Source of the DNA: JBGPHT01 sp041484525
GTDB lineage: Bacteria > Acidobacteriota > Terriglobia > Bryobacterales > Bryobacteraceae
Assembly: GCA_041484525.1 (NCBI GenBank)
Contig: JBGPHT010000009.1
Coordinates: 1-64,000, forward strand
DNA: 64,000 nucleotides
Direction: 5' to 3'
A program made the translations under genes and the position numbers. The notes below the pieces were generated by a model that was not told the origin of the DNA, did not search any database, and worked only from the letters and a program-made list of their open reading frames with translations. Each line of letters begins with the position of its first letter. Positions within the stretch are counted from its first letter, which is position 1. This document shows, one piece after another, positions 23,814 through 33,726 of the stretch.

Positions 23814-26800
23814 TTGGGTAACGACACAATAGGCCAGATCAAGGGCTATGCGTCCGCCGCCAGCATCAACAAGGGATCCAGCATCGACTTTTATGTGAGC
23901 GTCAACACCGCGCAGAACTACACCATCGACGTCTATCGGGTCGGCTGGTACCAAGGGCTGGGGGGACGCCTGATGCAGCATGCCGGACCGTTCGCCGGTG
24001 TCCACCAGACCACTTGCCCAATGGACGCGACAACGGGAATGATCGAGTGCCACTGGGCGATATCCTACACGTTAGCCACCCAGACTACTTGGACCAGTGG
24101 AGTCTATGTCGCTGTTCTGACGAACGCCCAGCAGTATCAGAACTATATCTTGTTTACCGTTCGGGACGACAACCGGATCGCCCCCCTGATGTACCAGGTG
24201 TCCGTGACGAGCCATCAGGCCTACAACGACTATCCCAATAACAACACCACCGGCAAAAGCCTGTACGACTTCAACAGCTATGGCCCGAACACGGTGGGTG
24301 GAGGCAAGGCAGCGGTGAAGGTCTCGTTCGACCGGCCGTACATGGACGACGGCAGCGGCGGCGACTTCCGCCAATACGAGGTCAACTTCCTCCGCTGGAT
24401 TGAGAAGTCGGGGTATGACGTCACGTACTCCACCGACATCGACACACATACGAATGGCTCCCATCTGCTGAACTTCCGCGGCTTCCTCTCTGTCGGGCAC
24501 GACGAGTATTGGTCCAAGCAAATGTATGATGCGGCCATCGCCGCTCGAAATGCGGGGGTCAACCTCGCCTTCTTCACCGCCGACGCGGTCTACTGGGCGA
24601 TACGGTTCGAGCCTTCGAGCACCGGTGTGCCGAACCGCGTGCAGGTCTGTTACCGGGACGCCAGCATCGACCCGAACCCCGACCCGAGCTTGAAAACCAT
24701 ACTCTGGCGCGACCCGCCGCTCAACCGTCCGGAGCAGACGCTGATGGGCGTCCAGTTCACCAGCCAGGTACCGTGGCATTCAGGGCCGATCGCCTATGTC
24801 ACGTACGTCGTGGGGAACAGCGCGAACTGGGTATATGCCGGGACTGGGTTCAAAGACGGCGACACGGTGCCGGGGATCGTCGGCTACGAAGCCGATCGCT
24901 ATTTCAGCGAGTATCCCTCACCGACCGCAGTCAGCGGTACGTACTCACTGCTGTCGCATTCGCCCTACACGGGAGATTTCTCCAACTCATCCGTCTACCA
25001 GGCGCCAAGCGGAGCCTGGGTGTTTGCATCCGGGACGATGGATTGGGCCTGGGGGTTGGACAACTACTCGAACGGAGCGAACACGGTCGACGCACGCATC
25101 CAGCGGACGACGGCGAACGTTCTCGATCGCTTCATCGGTAACGCGCAACCTGACTTTACTCTCACCCCTTCGCCGTCCAGCCAGTCGGTGCAACAAGCAG
25201 GCTCGACGAGCTACGGGGTCACAATCACGCCGGCGGGAACCTTTGGCGGCCAGGTGACGCTGAGCGTAACCGGGTTGCCGACGGGAGCCACGGGAACCTT
25301 TAACACCAATCCAGCGACGACGTCATCTACGCTGGCGGTGACAACACTTGCGACCACGCCGGCCGGGACTTACACACTTACTATCACAGGAGTCAGCGGC
25401 GCGCTGACGCGTACCACCACGGCCACGCTGGTCGTGACCGTTCCTGTACCCCCCGACTTCACGTTGAGCGGGTCGCCCGCGAGCCAGACGGTGCTACAGG
25501 GCGGCTCGACGAGCTACGGAGTCACAATCGCGACGGTGGGCGGCTTCAGCGGCCAGGTGACCTTGAGCGTAACCGGGTTGCCAACCGGAGCCACGGGCAG
25601 CTTCAATACCAATCCAGCGACGACGTCATCCACGCTGGCGGTGACAACAGCGGCGACCACGCCGGCCGGGACTTACACACTTACTATCACAGGAGTCAGC
25701 GGCGCGCTGACGCATACCACCACGACCACACTGGTCGTGAACATACCTCCGCCTCCCGACTTCACGCTGAGCGGGTCGCCCGCGAGCCAATCGGTGACAC
25801 AAGGCGGCTCGACGAGCTACGGAGTCACGATCACGCCGACGAGCGGCTTCAGCGGCCAGGTTACGCTGAGCGTGACTGGGTTGCCGACCGGAGCTACGGG
25901 CACCTTCAATACCAATCCGGCGACGACAACCTCAACGCTGGCGGTGGCAACAGTTGCGACCACGCCGGCCGGTACCTATACACTTACCATCACCGGTATC
26001 AACGGCAGCCTGACGCATACCGCCACAGTCTCGCTCACGGTGTCCCGTCCCGGGGTTGCGTATGACAACAAGGTGAGTTCGGACATCGACTTCGGCGTGA
26101 CCACGGTTACTACGCCCGCATTTGTCATCGGGAGCGCCGCGAATCGAGCCGCGACGATCATGGTCTCCATGAGTGGGAATAACGCGACCAACATCACGGC
26201 GAAGTTGGGCGGGGTCACCGGCACCCTGATCCCGGGGACCGACTCCGGGACCGCGGCTTCGATTCGTACCTTGATGTTCCAGGTGATCAATCCACCGTCC
26301 GGCTCGCAAACCGCCACGGTCTCCTGGACGACCAGCATGCACGTGGATGTCGGGGTGATCACGGCTAGCGGAGTCGATCAGAGTACTCCGTGCATAAACG
26401 GTACGAATACCGCCACCAATTCGACCGCGGCAGCGACGTCGTCGTTGACAGTCACCAGCAGCCCGGGTGATTTGACGGCGAGTGTCGGCTTTTCGGGCAA
26501 CGGTTGGGTGACCCCGTTCACCAACCAAACCCTTAAGTGGGGAATCGATTCAGGCGAGGTTGGTGGAGACATTGGACCCGGCACGGGCACCACTACGCAT
26601 ACGTGGAAGGATCAGTACGCTTTTCAAACTCATGCGGTCTCGGGAGCGAACTTCAAAGCGGTTAGCGGGCTCCCCGACTATACGCTAAGCGGCTCGCCCG
26701 CGAGTCAGACCGTCGTGCAGGGCGCCTTGACGAGCTACGGCGTCACGATCGCACCGACGGGCGGCTTCGGCGGTCAGGTGACGCTGAGCGTAACCGGGTT

Positions 26801-29800
26801 GCCAACCGGAGCCACGGGCACCTTCAACACCAATCCAGCGACGACGACGTCCACGCTGGCGGTGACGACAGCCGCGACCACGCCGGCCGGCACTTATACC
26901 CTGACAATGACGGGTGTCAGCGGAAGCCTGACGCACACCGCCACGGTCTCGCTCGTGGTGAACGTACCCGCCGACTTCACGGTGAGCGGCTCGCCTGCGA
27001 GTCAGACCGTCGTGCAGGGCGCCTCGACAAGCTATGGAGTCACGATCGCACCGGTGGGCGGCTTCAGCGGCCCGGTTACCCTGAGCGTGACGGGACTGCC
27101 AACCGGAGCTACAGGCACCTTTACTCCGAACCCGGCGACCACATCATCAAACCTTGCGGTGACGACAGCCGCGACCACGCCGACCGGCACCTATACGCTG
27201 ACCGTCACCGGTGTCAACGGTAGCCTCACGCACACCGCCACGGTGACACTCGTGGTGAACGTGCTTCCCGACTTCACGGTGAGCGGCTCGCCTGCGAGTC
27301 AGACCGTCGTGCAGGGCGCCTCGACGAGCTACGGAGTTACGATCGCACCGACAGGCGGCTTCGGCGGCTCGGTGACGCTGAGCGTAACCGGACTTCCAAC
27401 CGGAGCGACGGGCACCTTTACTCCGAACCCGGCGACGGCATCATCAAACCTTGCGGTGACAACAGCGGCGAACACGCCGACCGGCACCTATACGCTGACC
27501 GTCACCGGTGTCAACGGTAGCCTGACGCACACCACCACGGTCACACTCGTGGTGAACGTGCCCCCCGACTTCACGGTGAGCGGCTCGCCCGCGAGTCAGA
27601 CAGTCGTGCAGGGCAACTCGACGAATTACGGAGTTACGATCGCACCGACAGGCGGCTTCGGCGGCTCGGTGACGCTGAGTGTGACGGGGCTTCCAACCGG
27701 AGCCACAGGCACCTTTACTCCGAACCCGGCGACGACAACCTCAAACCTTGCGGTGACGACAGCCGCGAGCACACCGACGGGCAACTATACGCTGACCGTC
27801 ACCGGTGTCAGCGGAAGCCTGACGCATACCACCACGGTCACACTGGTAGTGAACGCGTCCAGCGACTTCGGGCTGAGCGGTTCGCCCGGGAGCCAAACGG
27901 TCATACAGGGTAACTCGACCAGCTACGGAGTCACGATCGCGCCGACGGGCGGCTTCAGCAGCCCGGTGACCCTGAGCGTAACGGGACTGCCAACCGGAGC
28001 CACGAGTTCCTTCGATACGAACCCGGCGACGACAACCTCAAACCTTGGGGTGACAACAATCGCGAGTACACCGGCCGGTACTTATACGCTGACCATCACC
28101 GGTGTCAGCGGCAGCCTGACGCACAGCACCAGCGTCACGCTGGTGGTGAACGTGCCCCCCGACTTCACGGTGAGCGGCTCGCCAGCAAGTCAGACGGTCA
28201 TACAGGGTGGTTCGACTAACTATGGGGTTACGCTCGCCTCTGTGGGCGGCTTCTCAGGCCCGGTGACCCTGAGCGCGACGGGACTGCCAACCGGCGCCAC
28301 GGGCACCTTTAACATCAACCCGGCGACGACCACCTCAACGCTGGCGGTGACAACAGCCGCGAGCACGCCGGCCGGCACCTATACCCTGACCATCACCGGT
28401 GTCAACGGTAGCCTGACACACATCGCTACCGTCACGCTGGTGGTGAACGTGCCCCCGGACTTCTCGGTGAGCGGTTCGCCAACGAGTCAGAGCGTCATAC
28501 GGGGCAGCGCGACGAGCTATGGGATCACGATCGCGCCGGTGGGCGGTTTCTCAGGCTCGGTAACACAGAGTGTGACGGGACTGCCAACCGGAGCCACGGG
28601 CACCTTTAGTCCGAATCCGGCAACGACGACGTCCAACCTTGCGGTAACGACAGGCGCAACTACGCCGGCCGGTACTTATACGCTGACCATCAACGGTGTC
28701 AGCGGCAGTCTGACGCGCACCACCACGGTCACGTTGATCGTGAACCTGCCCCCCGACTTTACGCTGAGCGGCTCGCCCACGAGTCAGAGCGTCATACGGG
28801 GCAGCGCGGCGAGTTACGGGATCACGATCGCACCGGTGGGCGGTTTCTCAGGCTCGGTGACACAGAGTGTGACGGGACTGCCAACCGGAGCCACGGGCAC
28901 CTTTACTCCGAATCCAGGAACGACGTCGTCAACCCTGGTGGTGACGACAGCCGCGACCACGCCGGCGGGCACCTTTACCCTGACCATTACCGGCATCAGC
29001 GGGAGTCTGACGCACACCACCACGGTAACGCTCATAGTGACAGTGCCCCCTGACTTCTCGCTGACCGGCTCGCCCGCGAGCGCGACAATCGTACAGGGCC
29101 GCTCGACGAACTACGGGATTACGATCGCGCCGGTGGGCGGCTTCGCCGGCCAGGTGACGCTAAGCGTGACGGGGCTGCCAACCGGAGCCACGGGCACCTT
29201 TAACACAAACCCGGCGACGACAACCTCAACGCTGGCGGTGGCGACAGTCGCGACCACGCCGGTCGGCACCTATACCCTGACCGTCACCGGTGTCAACGGC
29301 AGCCTGACGCACACCGCCACGGTCACACTCGTGGTGGCCCGTCCCGGCGTCTTGTATGACAACAAAGTAAGCTCAGGCTTTAAATTCGGAGTAACCACGG
29401 CTACGACGCCCGCCATTGTCATCGGGACCGGCACGAATCGAGCCGCGATGATCATGGTCACCATGATTGCTAATAACGCGACTAACATCACCGCGAGTCT
29501 GGGCGGCGTCGCCGGCACCCTGATCCCCGGGACCGACACCGGGACCACGGCTACGATTCGTACCCTGATCTTCCAGGTGATCAACCCGCCGTCCGGCTCG
29601 CAAACCGCCACGGTCTCCTGGACGACCAGTATGAACGTGGATGTCGGGGTTATTACAGTCAGTGGGGCTGATCCGGTTACACCCTGTATTAATGGCGGCT
29701 TCTCCGCCGCCACTGAAAACCCGGGTGCGGCGACGTCATTGACGATCGCCAGCAGCCTGGGCGATTTGACGGCGAGTGTCGCCTATACGACCAATAAGTG

Positions 29801-29963
29801 GAAGACCCCGTACACCAATCAAACCCTTAAGTGGGGACTTGATTCAACCTCGGCGGGTGGAGACATTGGACCCGGGACGGGCACCGCCACCCACACGTGG
29901 ACGGATCAGTATTCGTTCCAAAGCCATGCGGTCTCCGGAGCGAACTTCAAGGCCGCTCCGTAA
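23814..29963 (+). CDS. Giant secreted protein: N,N-dimethylformamidase-beta-like domain plus 12 Ig-like repeats
   Basis: The open part codes about 2049 residues. The first ~430 residues match the N,N-dimethylformamidase beta-subunit-like fold (TIDVYRVGWYQGLGGRLM, LFTVRDDNRIAPLMYQVSVTSHQAYNDYPNN, FLSVGHDEYWS, FASGTMDWAWGLDNYSNG). Then come 12 Ig-like repeats of ~90 residues (PDFTLSGSPASQTV...LVVNVP), three before and nine after a ~190-residue module (RPGVAYDNKVSSDIDFGVTT...SGANFKAV) that recurs at the C-terminus. No membrane anchor or exosortase tail ends it. The in-frame start is only TTG 23814; the natural N-terminus lies upstream across an amber codon. Such proteins are probably surface or matrix components; enzymatic activity is unproven. 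Confidence 0.8.
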   Translation: MGNDTIGQIKGYASAASINKGSSIDFYVSVNTAQNYTIDVYRVGWYQGLGGRLMQHAGPFAGVHQTTCPMDATTGMIECHWAISYTLATQTTWTSGVYVAVLTNAQQYQNYILFTVRDDNRIAPLMYQVSVTSHQAYNDYPNNNTTGKSLYDFNSYGPNTVGGGKAAVKVSFDRPYMDDGSGGDFRQYEVNFLRWIEKSGYDVTYSTDIDTHTNGSHLLNFRGFLSVGHDEYWSKQMYDAAIAARNAGVNLAFFTADAVYWAIRFEPSSTGVPNRVQVCYRDASIDPNPDPSLKTILWRDPPLNRPEQTLMGVQFTSQVPWHSGPIAYVTYVVGNSANWVYAGTGFKDGDTVPGIVGYEADRYFSEYPSPTAVSGTYSLLSHSPYTGDFSNSSVYQAPSGAWVFASGTMDWAWGLDNYSNGANTVDARIQRTTANVLDRFIGNAQPDFTLTPSPSSQSVQQAGSTSYGVTITPAGTFGGQVTLSVTGLPTGATGTFNTNPATTSSTLAVTTLATTPAGTYTLTITGVSGALTRTTTATLVVTVPVPPDFTLSGSPASQTVLQGGSTSYGVTIATVGGFSGQVTLSVTGLPTGATGSFNTNPATTSSTLAVTTAATTPAGTYTLTITGVSGALTHTTTTTLVVNIPPPPDFTLSGSPASQSVTQGGSTSYGVTITPTSGFSGQVTLSVTGLPTGATGTFNTNPATTTSTLAVATVATTPAGTYTLTITGINGSLTHTATVSLTVSRPGVAYDNKVSSDIDFGVTTVTTPAFVIGSAANRAATIMVSMSGNNATNITAKLGGVTGTLIPGTDSGTAASIRTLMFQVINPPSGSQTATVSWTTSMHVDVGVITASGVDQSTPCINGTNTATNSTAAATSSLTVTSSPGDLTASVGFSGNGWVTPFTNQTLKWGIDSGEVGGDIGPGTGTTTHTWKDQYAFQTHAVSGANFKAVSGLPDYTLSGSPASQTVVQGALTSYGVTIAPTGGFGGQVTLSVTGLPTGATGTFNTNPATTTSTLAVTTAATTPAGTYTLTMTGVSGSLTHTATVSLVVNVPADFTVSGSPASQTVVQGASTSYGVTIAPVGGFSGPVTLSVTGLPTGATGTFTPNPATTSSNLAVTTAATTPTGTYTLTVTGVNGSLTHTATVTLVVNVLPDFTVSGSPASQTVVQGASTSYGVTIAPTGGFGGSVTLSVTGLPTGATGTFTPNPATASSNLAVTTAANTPTGTYTLTVTGVNGSLTHTTTVTLVVNVPPDFTVSGSPASQTVVQGNSTNYGVTIAPTGGFGGSVTLSVTGLPTGATGTFTPNPATTTSNLAVTTAASTPTGNYTLTVTGVSGSLTHTTTVTLVVNASSDFGLSGSPGSQTVIQGNSTSYGVTIAPTGGFSSPVTLSVTGLPTGATSSFDTNPATTTSNLGVTTIASTPAGTYTLTITGVSGSLTHSTSVTLVVNVPPDFTVSGSPASQTVIQGGSTNYGVTLASVGGFSGPVTLSATGLPTGATGTFNINPATTTSTLAVTTAASTPAGTYTLTITGVNGSLTHIATVTLVVNVPPDFSVSGSPTSQSVIRGSATSYGITIAPVGGFSGSVTQSVTGLPTGATGTFSPNPATTTSNLAVTTGATTPAGTYTLTINGVSGSLTRTTTVTLIVNLPPDFTLSGSPTSQSVIRGSAASYGITIAPVGGFSGSVTQSVTGLPTGATGTFTPNPGTTSSTLVVTTAATTPAGTFTLTITGISGSLTHTTTVTLIVTVPPDFSLTGSPASATIVQGRSTNYGITIAPVGGFAGQVTLSVTGLPTGATGTFNTNPATTTSTLAVATVATTPVGTYTLTVTGVNGSLTHTATVTLVVARPGVLYDNKVSSGFKFGVTTATTPAIVIGTGTNRAAMIMVTMIANNATNITASLGGVAGTLIPGTDTGTTATIRTLIFQVINPPSGSQTATVSWTTSMNVDVGVITVSGADPVTPCINGGFSAATENPGAATSLTIASSLGDLTASVAYTTNKWKTPYTNQTLKWGLDSTSAGGDIGPGTGTATHTWTDQYSFQSHAVSGANFKAAP
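25150..29340 (+). repeat. Tandem ~270-bp repeats coding Ig-like domains
   Basis: Twelve ~267-270-bp units code the Ig-like domains. Three units lie at about 25150-26050 and nine at about 26680-29340, separated by the first copy of a longer module (26045-26670) whose second copy is at 29335-29960. Units share long identical stretches, which makes the region prone to recombination and assembly collapse, so the repeat number should be treated as provisional. Confidence 0.8.
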
Positions 29964-30141
29964 GCGGCGCGGTCTGGGGTAGCGGGAGGCACTGGGCAAG
30001 AGCTTTGCCGCGACCATTCCGGTCCACGACCGCTCGGGCGGCGGGGCAGGCACTTTGGCGGATTGCAGATCAGGAAAGCTCGGGGAGACGGATCGGATCT
30101 CGGGTCGTGCCCCAGACGAATCCCCTGGCACTATGCAGCAC

Positions 30142-30912
30142 TCACTGATACGACTTCAGCATCGGCCTCATGCTGATATCCAATACCTCGGCCGTAGCCG
30201 GGAGCATAAGCGTGTGAATAACAACAGAAGCGACATCCTCCGGCTGCAGAAGCGCTTCCGGGTGATAGGCGCGTCCCTCCCGCCGGTAGATGGCTTCCTG
30301 CATCGGCGTCGCAGTACGCCCCAGAAACACAGAGAGGATCCGGATTCCTTTCGGATTGACCTCCTCACGCAGGCTGTCGGCGATGGCTTTCAACGCATGT
30401 TTTGTTGCGCCGTACTGACCCACGTCCGGCCGTTTTGCCGACAGACCGACGCTAGAGTTGATGAAAACGATTTGTCCACGTGCTGCGATCAACAAAGGCA
30501 GTAACTGCTGGGTCAGCAAGTAGGGTGCACGAACATTTACCGCATACAGATGGTCCAGGTCCTCCGGCCGGGCCCGTTCCATGTGGGCCTGATAAAACAC
30601 ACCGGCGGAATGAATCAGGATGTCAAGTCCGCCAGCCTGGTCTTCCAGATACCGAAGCAGCGGCTTGAAGTTCTCAGAAATGGTTAGATCGATCTGGAAC
30701 TCTAAAACAGGGGAGAACGTGCGCGCAGCCACAGCCGTTTCCGCCAGAGCAATGGGGTTCCTTCCGACAACGCAGAGTCGCGCACCATGTCGTGCCAGCT
30801 CCAGGGCGATGGCCCGGCCAATGCCACTGCTCGCCCCTGTTACTACCGCGACCCGCCCGGATAAATCGCTGCCCGGAGGCGTTGGTGCGTAATTAAACGT
30901 ATGTTTCGGCGT
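30142..30912 (-). CDS. Short-chain dehydrogenase/reductase lacking a standard start codon
   Basis: The classical SDR elements are all here: RVAVVTGASSGIGRAIALELARHGARL (cofactor site), HSAGVFYQAHM in place of NNAG, the Ser in FINSSVGLSAKR and the catalytic YGATKHALK. The nucleotide-binding motif lies upstream of the first usable start (GTG 30732). Between it and the in-frame TGA at 30913-30915 I find no ATG, GTG or TTG. The frame boundary is therefore given, not a start. Either a rare start codon is used, a frameshift lies near 30880, or the gene is decaying. It ends the leftward deoxysugar operon, converging on the giant gene. Confidence 0.65.
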   Translation of the reverse strand, partial: TPKHTFNYAPTPPGSDLSGRVAVVTGASSGIGRAIALELARHGARLCVVGRNPIALAETAVAARTFSPVLEFQIDLTISENFKPLLRYLEDQAGGLDILIHSAGVFYQAHMERARPEDLDHLYAVNVRAPYLLTQQLLPLLIAARGQIVFINSSVGLSAKRPDVGQYGATKHALKAIADSLREEVNPKGIRILSVFLGRTATPMQEAIYRREGRAYHPEALLQPEDVASVVIHTLMLPATAEVLDISMRPMLKSYQ

Positions 30913-30935
30913 TCAGATAATGCCGAGTGCATGGA

Positions 30936-31589
30936 TTATAGCGCTAGTTTGCGGCAGTAGAAGGCCTCGGCGTACCCGCTGGGGGCGTTGCACTCCATTC
31001 CTCTTAGGCGCATGAGAGACAGGAAGATGTCCTCCGTAAACCAGTGCTTGGAGCGCTGGGATGCGAATGCGTCCATGAGGTAACGGACCTTTTTCTGGTA
31101 AACCTCCGTCTCGAGCGGCACGAAGACGCCGGGCTGTCCAAGATCACCGTCGTATTTCGGGATCTCGTATTCCAGAATGAAGTGGTTGCGAAACGTATTC
31201 CAGGTCAACTCCCCGATCAGGCGGTGGTCTTGATGTGCGTCCTTGCGGTTATGGGTGAAGATCACGTCTGGGGAGACCGTCTGCTTCAGCTCTTCGAAAA
31301 CCTCTTTGATCTTGGCGGCATCGAACGGCATGAATCCGTCTCGAAAAGTCTTCAGCAACGGTCCCTGCAGATCGGTCGAGCCAGCGAAGAGCGCCGCCGC
31401 GCGCCGCGCCTCCTCTGCCCGGGCTCCGGCGGCGCTGAATACGACCCAGTGCAGCACGCAGCCCGGATATTGCCCGGTCAGCCGGAGGATGGTTCCGCCA
31501 CAGCCAATTTCGATATCGTCGGAGTGGCAGCCCAGGCACAAAATCTGCAAGCCTCGGCTGCCTTCCGGGTGCAGGTTGAGGTGGATCAT
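30936..31589 (-). CDS. PIG-L/LmbE-family zinc deacetylase
   Basis: About 217 residues from ATG 31589, which overlaps the upstream stop as ATGA. The zinc motif HSDDIEIGCGG (PHxDD-like) near residue 22 and the distal HQDHRLIGELTWNTFRNH are present. Family members remove N-acetyl groups from GlcNAc-type sugars or related conjugates. Its place after the cytidylyltransferase gene suggests it acts on the amino-sugar part of the same glycan. Confidence 0.88.
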   Translation of the reverse strand: MIHLNLHPEGSRGLQILCLGCHSDDIEIGCGGTILRLTGQYPGCVLHWVVFSAAGARAEEARRAAALFAGSTDLQGPLLKTFRDGFMPFDAAKIKEVFEELKQTVSPDVIFTHNRKDAHQDHRLIGELTWNTFRNHFILEYEIPKYDGDLGQPGVFVPLETEVYQKKVRYLMDAFASQRSKHWFTEDIFLSLMRLRGMECNAPSGYAEAFYCRKLAL

Positions 31590-32407
31590 GCGCCGACTGA
31601 AATGGCCGGCGAATAGTTCGCGGCTTCGGCCTGGCCGTGACTCCAGACCTTCCACGGCGCCGCGCCCTGGTTCAGCTCTTCGAGATGTTGCTTGTCCTTA
31701 AACGTGTCCATGCATTGCCAGAAGCCCGAGTACTTGTATGCGAACAAGGCCTGCTTCTCAATCAACCGCTGAAATGGCTCTCGCACCAGTTCGTCGCCTT
31801 TGTGAATATAGCGGAAGATCTCATTGCGTAGAATGAAAAAGCCGCCGTTGATCCAAACGTCGGATCCACTCAACGGGTTGATCTCCGATACGATTCCACC
31901 AGGCTCGGCGGTAACGATGTCGAAACTCGCCGTCGGTTGCACCAGCAGAAGCGAACCGACAGCCTTGTTATTCTGAAATTCGTTCAGCATCACGGGAAGC
32001 GGGACGTCGCTCAGCCCGTCGCCGTAGTTAGCCAGGAAAACCTCGTCGTCCTGTAGGTGTGGCTGAACCGCTTTAAGCCGCTCGCCGATCGAGGCGTGGG
32101 CTCCGGTCTCCACAAAAGTGATGCTCCAGTCGTCGATGTCCCGGTTCAGATAATGGACTTTCTTGCCTCCTTGCGACCAGACAAAATCGTTGGAGACGGA
32201 TTCGTCGTAGTGCAGGAAATAGTCCTTGATGCAGTTACCCTTGTGCCCCAGGCAAAGGATGAAGTCTTTGTGCCCGAAGTGCGCGTAATACTTCATCAGG
32301 TGCCATAGAATCGGCCGGTTCCCGATCTGCACCATGGGTTTGGGCACGTCATCGGCGTATCCCCTGAGCCGCATGCCGGCTCCACCGCAAAAGAGAACAA
32401 CCTTCAT
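31586..32407 (-). CDS. Glucose-1-phosphate cytidylyltransferase-like nucleotidyltransferase (RfbF-like)
   Basis: About 273 residues. The nucleotide-binding signature is VVLFCGGAGMRLRGYADDVPKPMVQIGNRPILWHLMKYYAHFG. The later NYGDGLSDVPLP and DVWINGGFFILRNEIF match RfbF-type enzymes that make CDP-glucose from CTP. The second ATG (32407) has AGGAG at the better distance. It should open a deoxysugar pathway continued by the neighbouring C-methyltransferase and epimerases. A clear CDP-glucose 4,6-dehydratase is not visible in the window. Confidence 0.85.
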   Translation of the reverse strand: MKVVLFCGGAGMRLRGYADDVPKPMVQIGNRPILWHLMKYYAHFGHKDFILCLGHKGNCIKDYFLHYDESVSNDFVWSQGGKKVHYLNRDIDDWSITFVETGAHASIGERLKAVQPHLQDDEVFLANYGDGLSDVPLPVMLNEFQNNKAVGSLLLVQPTASFDIVTAEPGGIVSEINPLSGSDVWINGGFFILRNEIFRYIHKGDELVREPFQRLIEKQALFAYKYSGFWQCMDTFKDKQHLEELNQGAAPWKVWSHGQAEAANYSPAISVGA

Positions 32408-32430
32408 CATTGGCTCCTGTCTTTAACGTC

Positions 32431-33702
32431 TCAATACACGGCTACTTTTGGAATCGGCACCACGAAGCGGCCGCCCCACTCGCGGATGAACTGCAACTGT
32501 TCCATGATTTCGTCCTTCAGGTTCCAGGGAAGGATCATCACGTAGTCGGGTTTGGTCTCGCGGATCCGGTCCGGGTGATAGATCGGAATGTGTGTGCCCG
32601 GCAGAAATCGCCCCTGCTTGTACGGGCTGCGATCCACCGTGTATTCGATCAGATCCTTCCCGATACCGCAGTAATGCAACAGCGTCGCACTCTTGCCCGG
32701 GGCTCCATACCCCGCCACCGACTTGCCCTCACATGCCGCCGCGAGCAGGAATTCCAATAACACCAACTTGGTCTTTTGCGCCTGCCGGGCGAAACTCTTG
32801 TAGGCTTCCACCGCAGCCAACCCGGCGCTTTCTTCCTTTGCGATCAACTCCCGAACGTTGGGCTCGACGTGGTGGGTTTGGTCTTCCATCCGGCAGGCAT
32901 AGACCCGGAGCGACCCGCCGTGCGTCGTCAACTCTTCGACGTCGAACACTTTCAGTCCATGCGCCTCCAGGATGCGGACCGTCGTCAGCATCGAAAAGTA
33001 CGAAAAGTGCTCGTGGTAAATGGTGTCGAACTGGTTGCTCTCCATCAGCCGCAGGAGATGCGGAAACTCCAGCGTCAGCACCCCGTGGGGCTTGAGCAGG
33101 ATCTTGAGCCCTTCCACAAAATCGTTCAGGTCCGGCACTTGTGCCAGCACGTTATTCCCGAGAACCAGGTCGGCACAACGCCCCTCCGCCGACAACTCGG
33201 CCGCCAGTTGTGCGCCGAAGAATCTCACCAGCGTGGGAACGCCCTTTTCAATCGCCACCTTGGCTACATTCGCCGCCGGCTCGATGCCTAATACCGGCAC
33301 GTTCCGCTGTACGAAATATTGCAATAGGTAACCGTCGTTACTGGCTATCTCGACGACGGAGCTCTGCGCGCCCAGGCCGAAGCGCGCCGCCATTTTGTGG
33401 CAGTACGTCTCTGCATGTTTGAGCCAACTGTCGGAGTAAGAGGAGAAATAGGCGTAGTCGCTGAAGATGTTCTCCGGCCTCTCGTATTGTTCCAGTTGCA
33501 CGAGGAAGCACTGTTCGCAGACATAGACGTGGAGCGGATAGTAGACCTCTCCGCGGTTGAGGTCGGCCGATGCGGGAAAAGTCTCACAGAGCGGGGACAT
33601 CCCCAGATCCACAAAGGTCCGGTCGAGGCCCGCGCCGCAGAAGCGGCATGCCGGGGTGGCGACTTGTTGCTCAGTATCGAGGGGAAGCGTCATGGCAGCC
33701 AT
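32431..33702 (-). CDS. Sugar C-methyltransferase (NovU/TylC3-like)
   Basis: About 423 residues. The N-terminus has a four-cysteine zinc site (CRFCGAG...VCEQCFLVQ) with DLGMSPLCE and YPLHVYVCEQC. The SAM domain shows VVEIASNDGYLLQYF. The C-terminal domain has GYGAPGKSATLLHYCGI and PYKQGRFLPGTHIPIYHP. This three-domain layout is typical of enzymes that add a methyl branch to C3 of a 4-keto deoxysugar nucleotide. Set between the cytidylyltransferase and epimerase genes, it argues for a branched-chain sugar in the polymer. Confidence 0.9.
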   Translation of the reverse strand: MAAMTLPLDTEQQVATPACRFCGAGLDRTFVDLGMSPLCETFPASADLNRGEVYYPLHVYVCEQCFLVQLEQYERPENIFSDYAYFSSYSDSWLKHAETYCHKMAARFGLGAQSSVVEIASNDGYLLQYFVQRNVPVLGIEPAANVAKVAIEKGVPTLVRFFGAQLAAELSAEGRCADLVLGNNVLAQVPDLNDFVEGLKILLKPHGVLTLEFPHLLRLMESNQFDTIYHEHFSYFSMLTTVRILEAHGLKVFDVEELTTHGGSLRVYACRMEDQTHHVEPNVRELIAKEESAGLAAVEAYKSFARQAQKTKLVLLEFLLAAACEGKSVAGYGAPGKSATLLHYCGIGKDLIEYTVDRSPYKQGRFLPGTHIPIYHPDRIRETKPDYVMILPWNLKDEIMEQLQFIREWGGRFVVPIPKVAVY

Positions 33703-33726
33703 AGGGTTAAAAAGTGGGGGTGCGGG

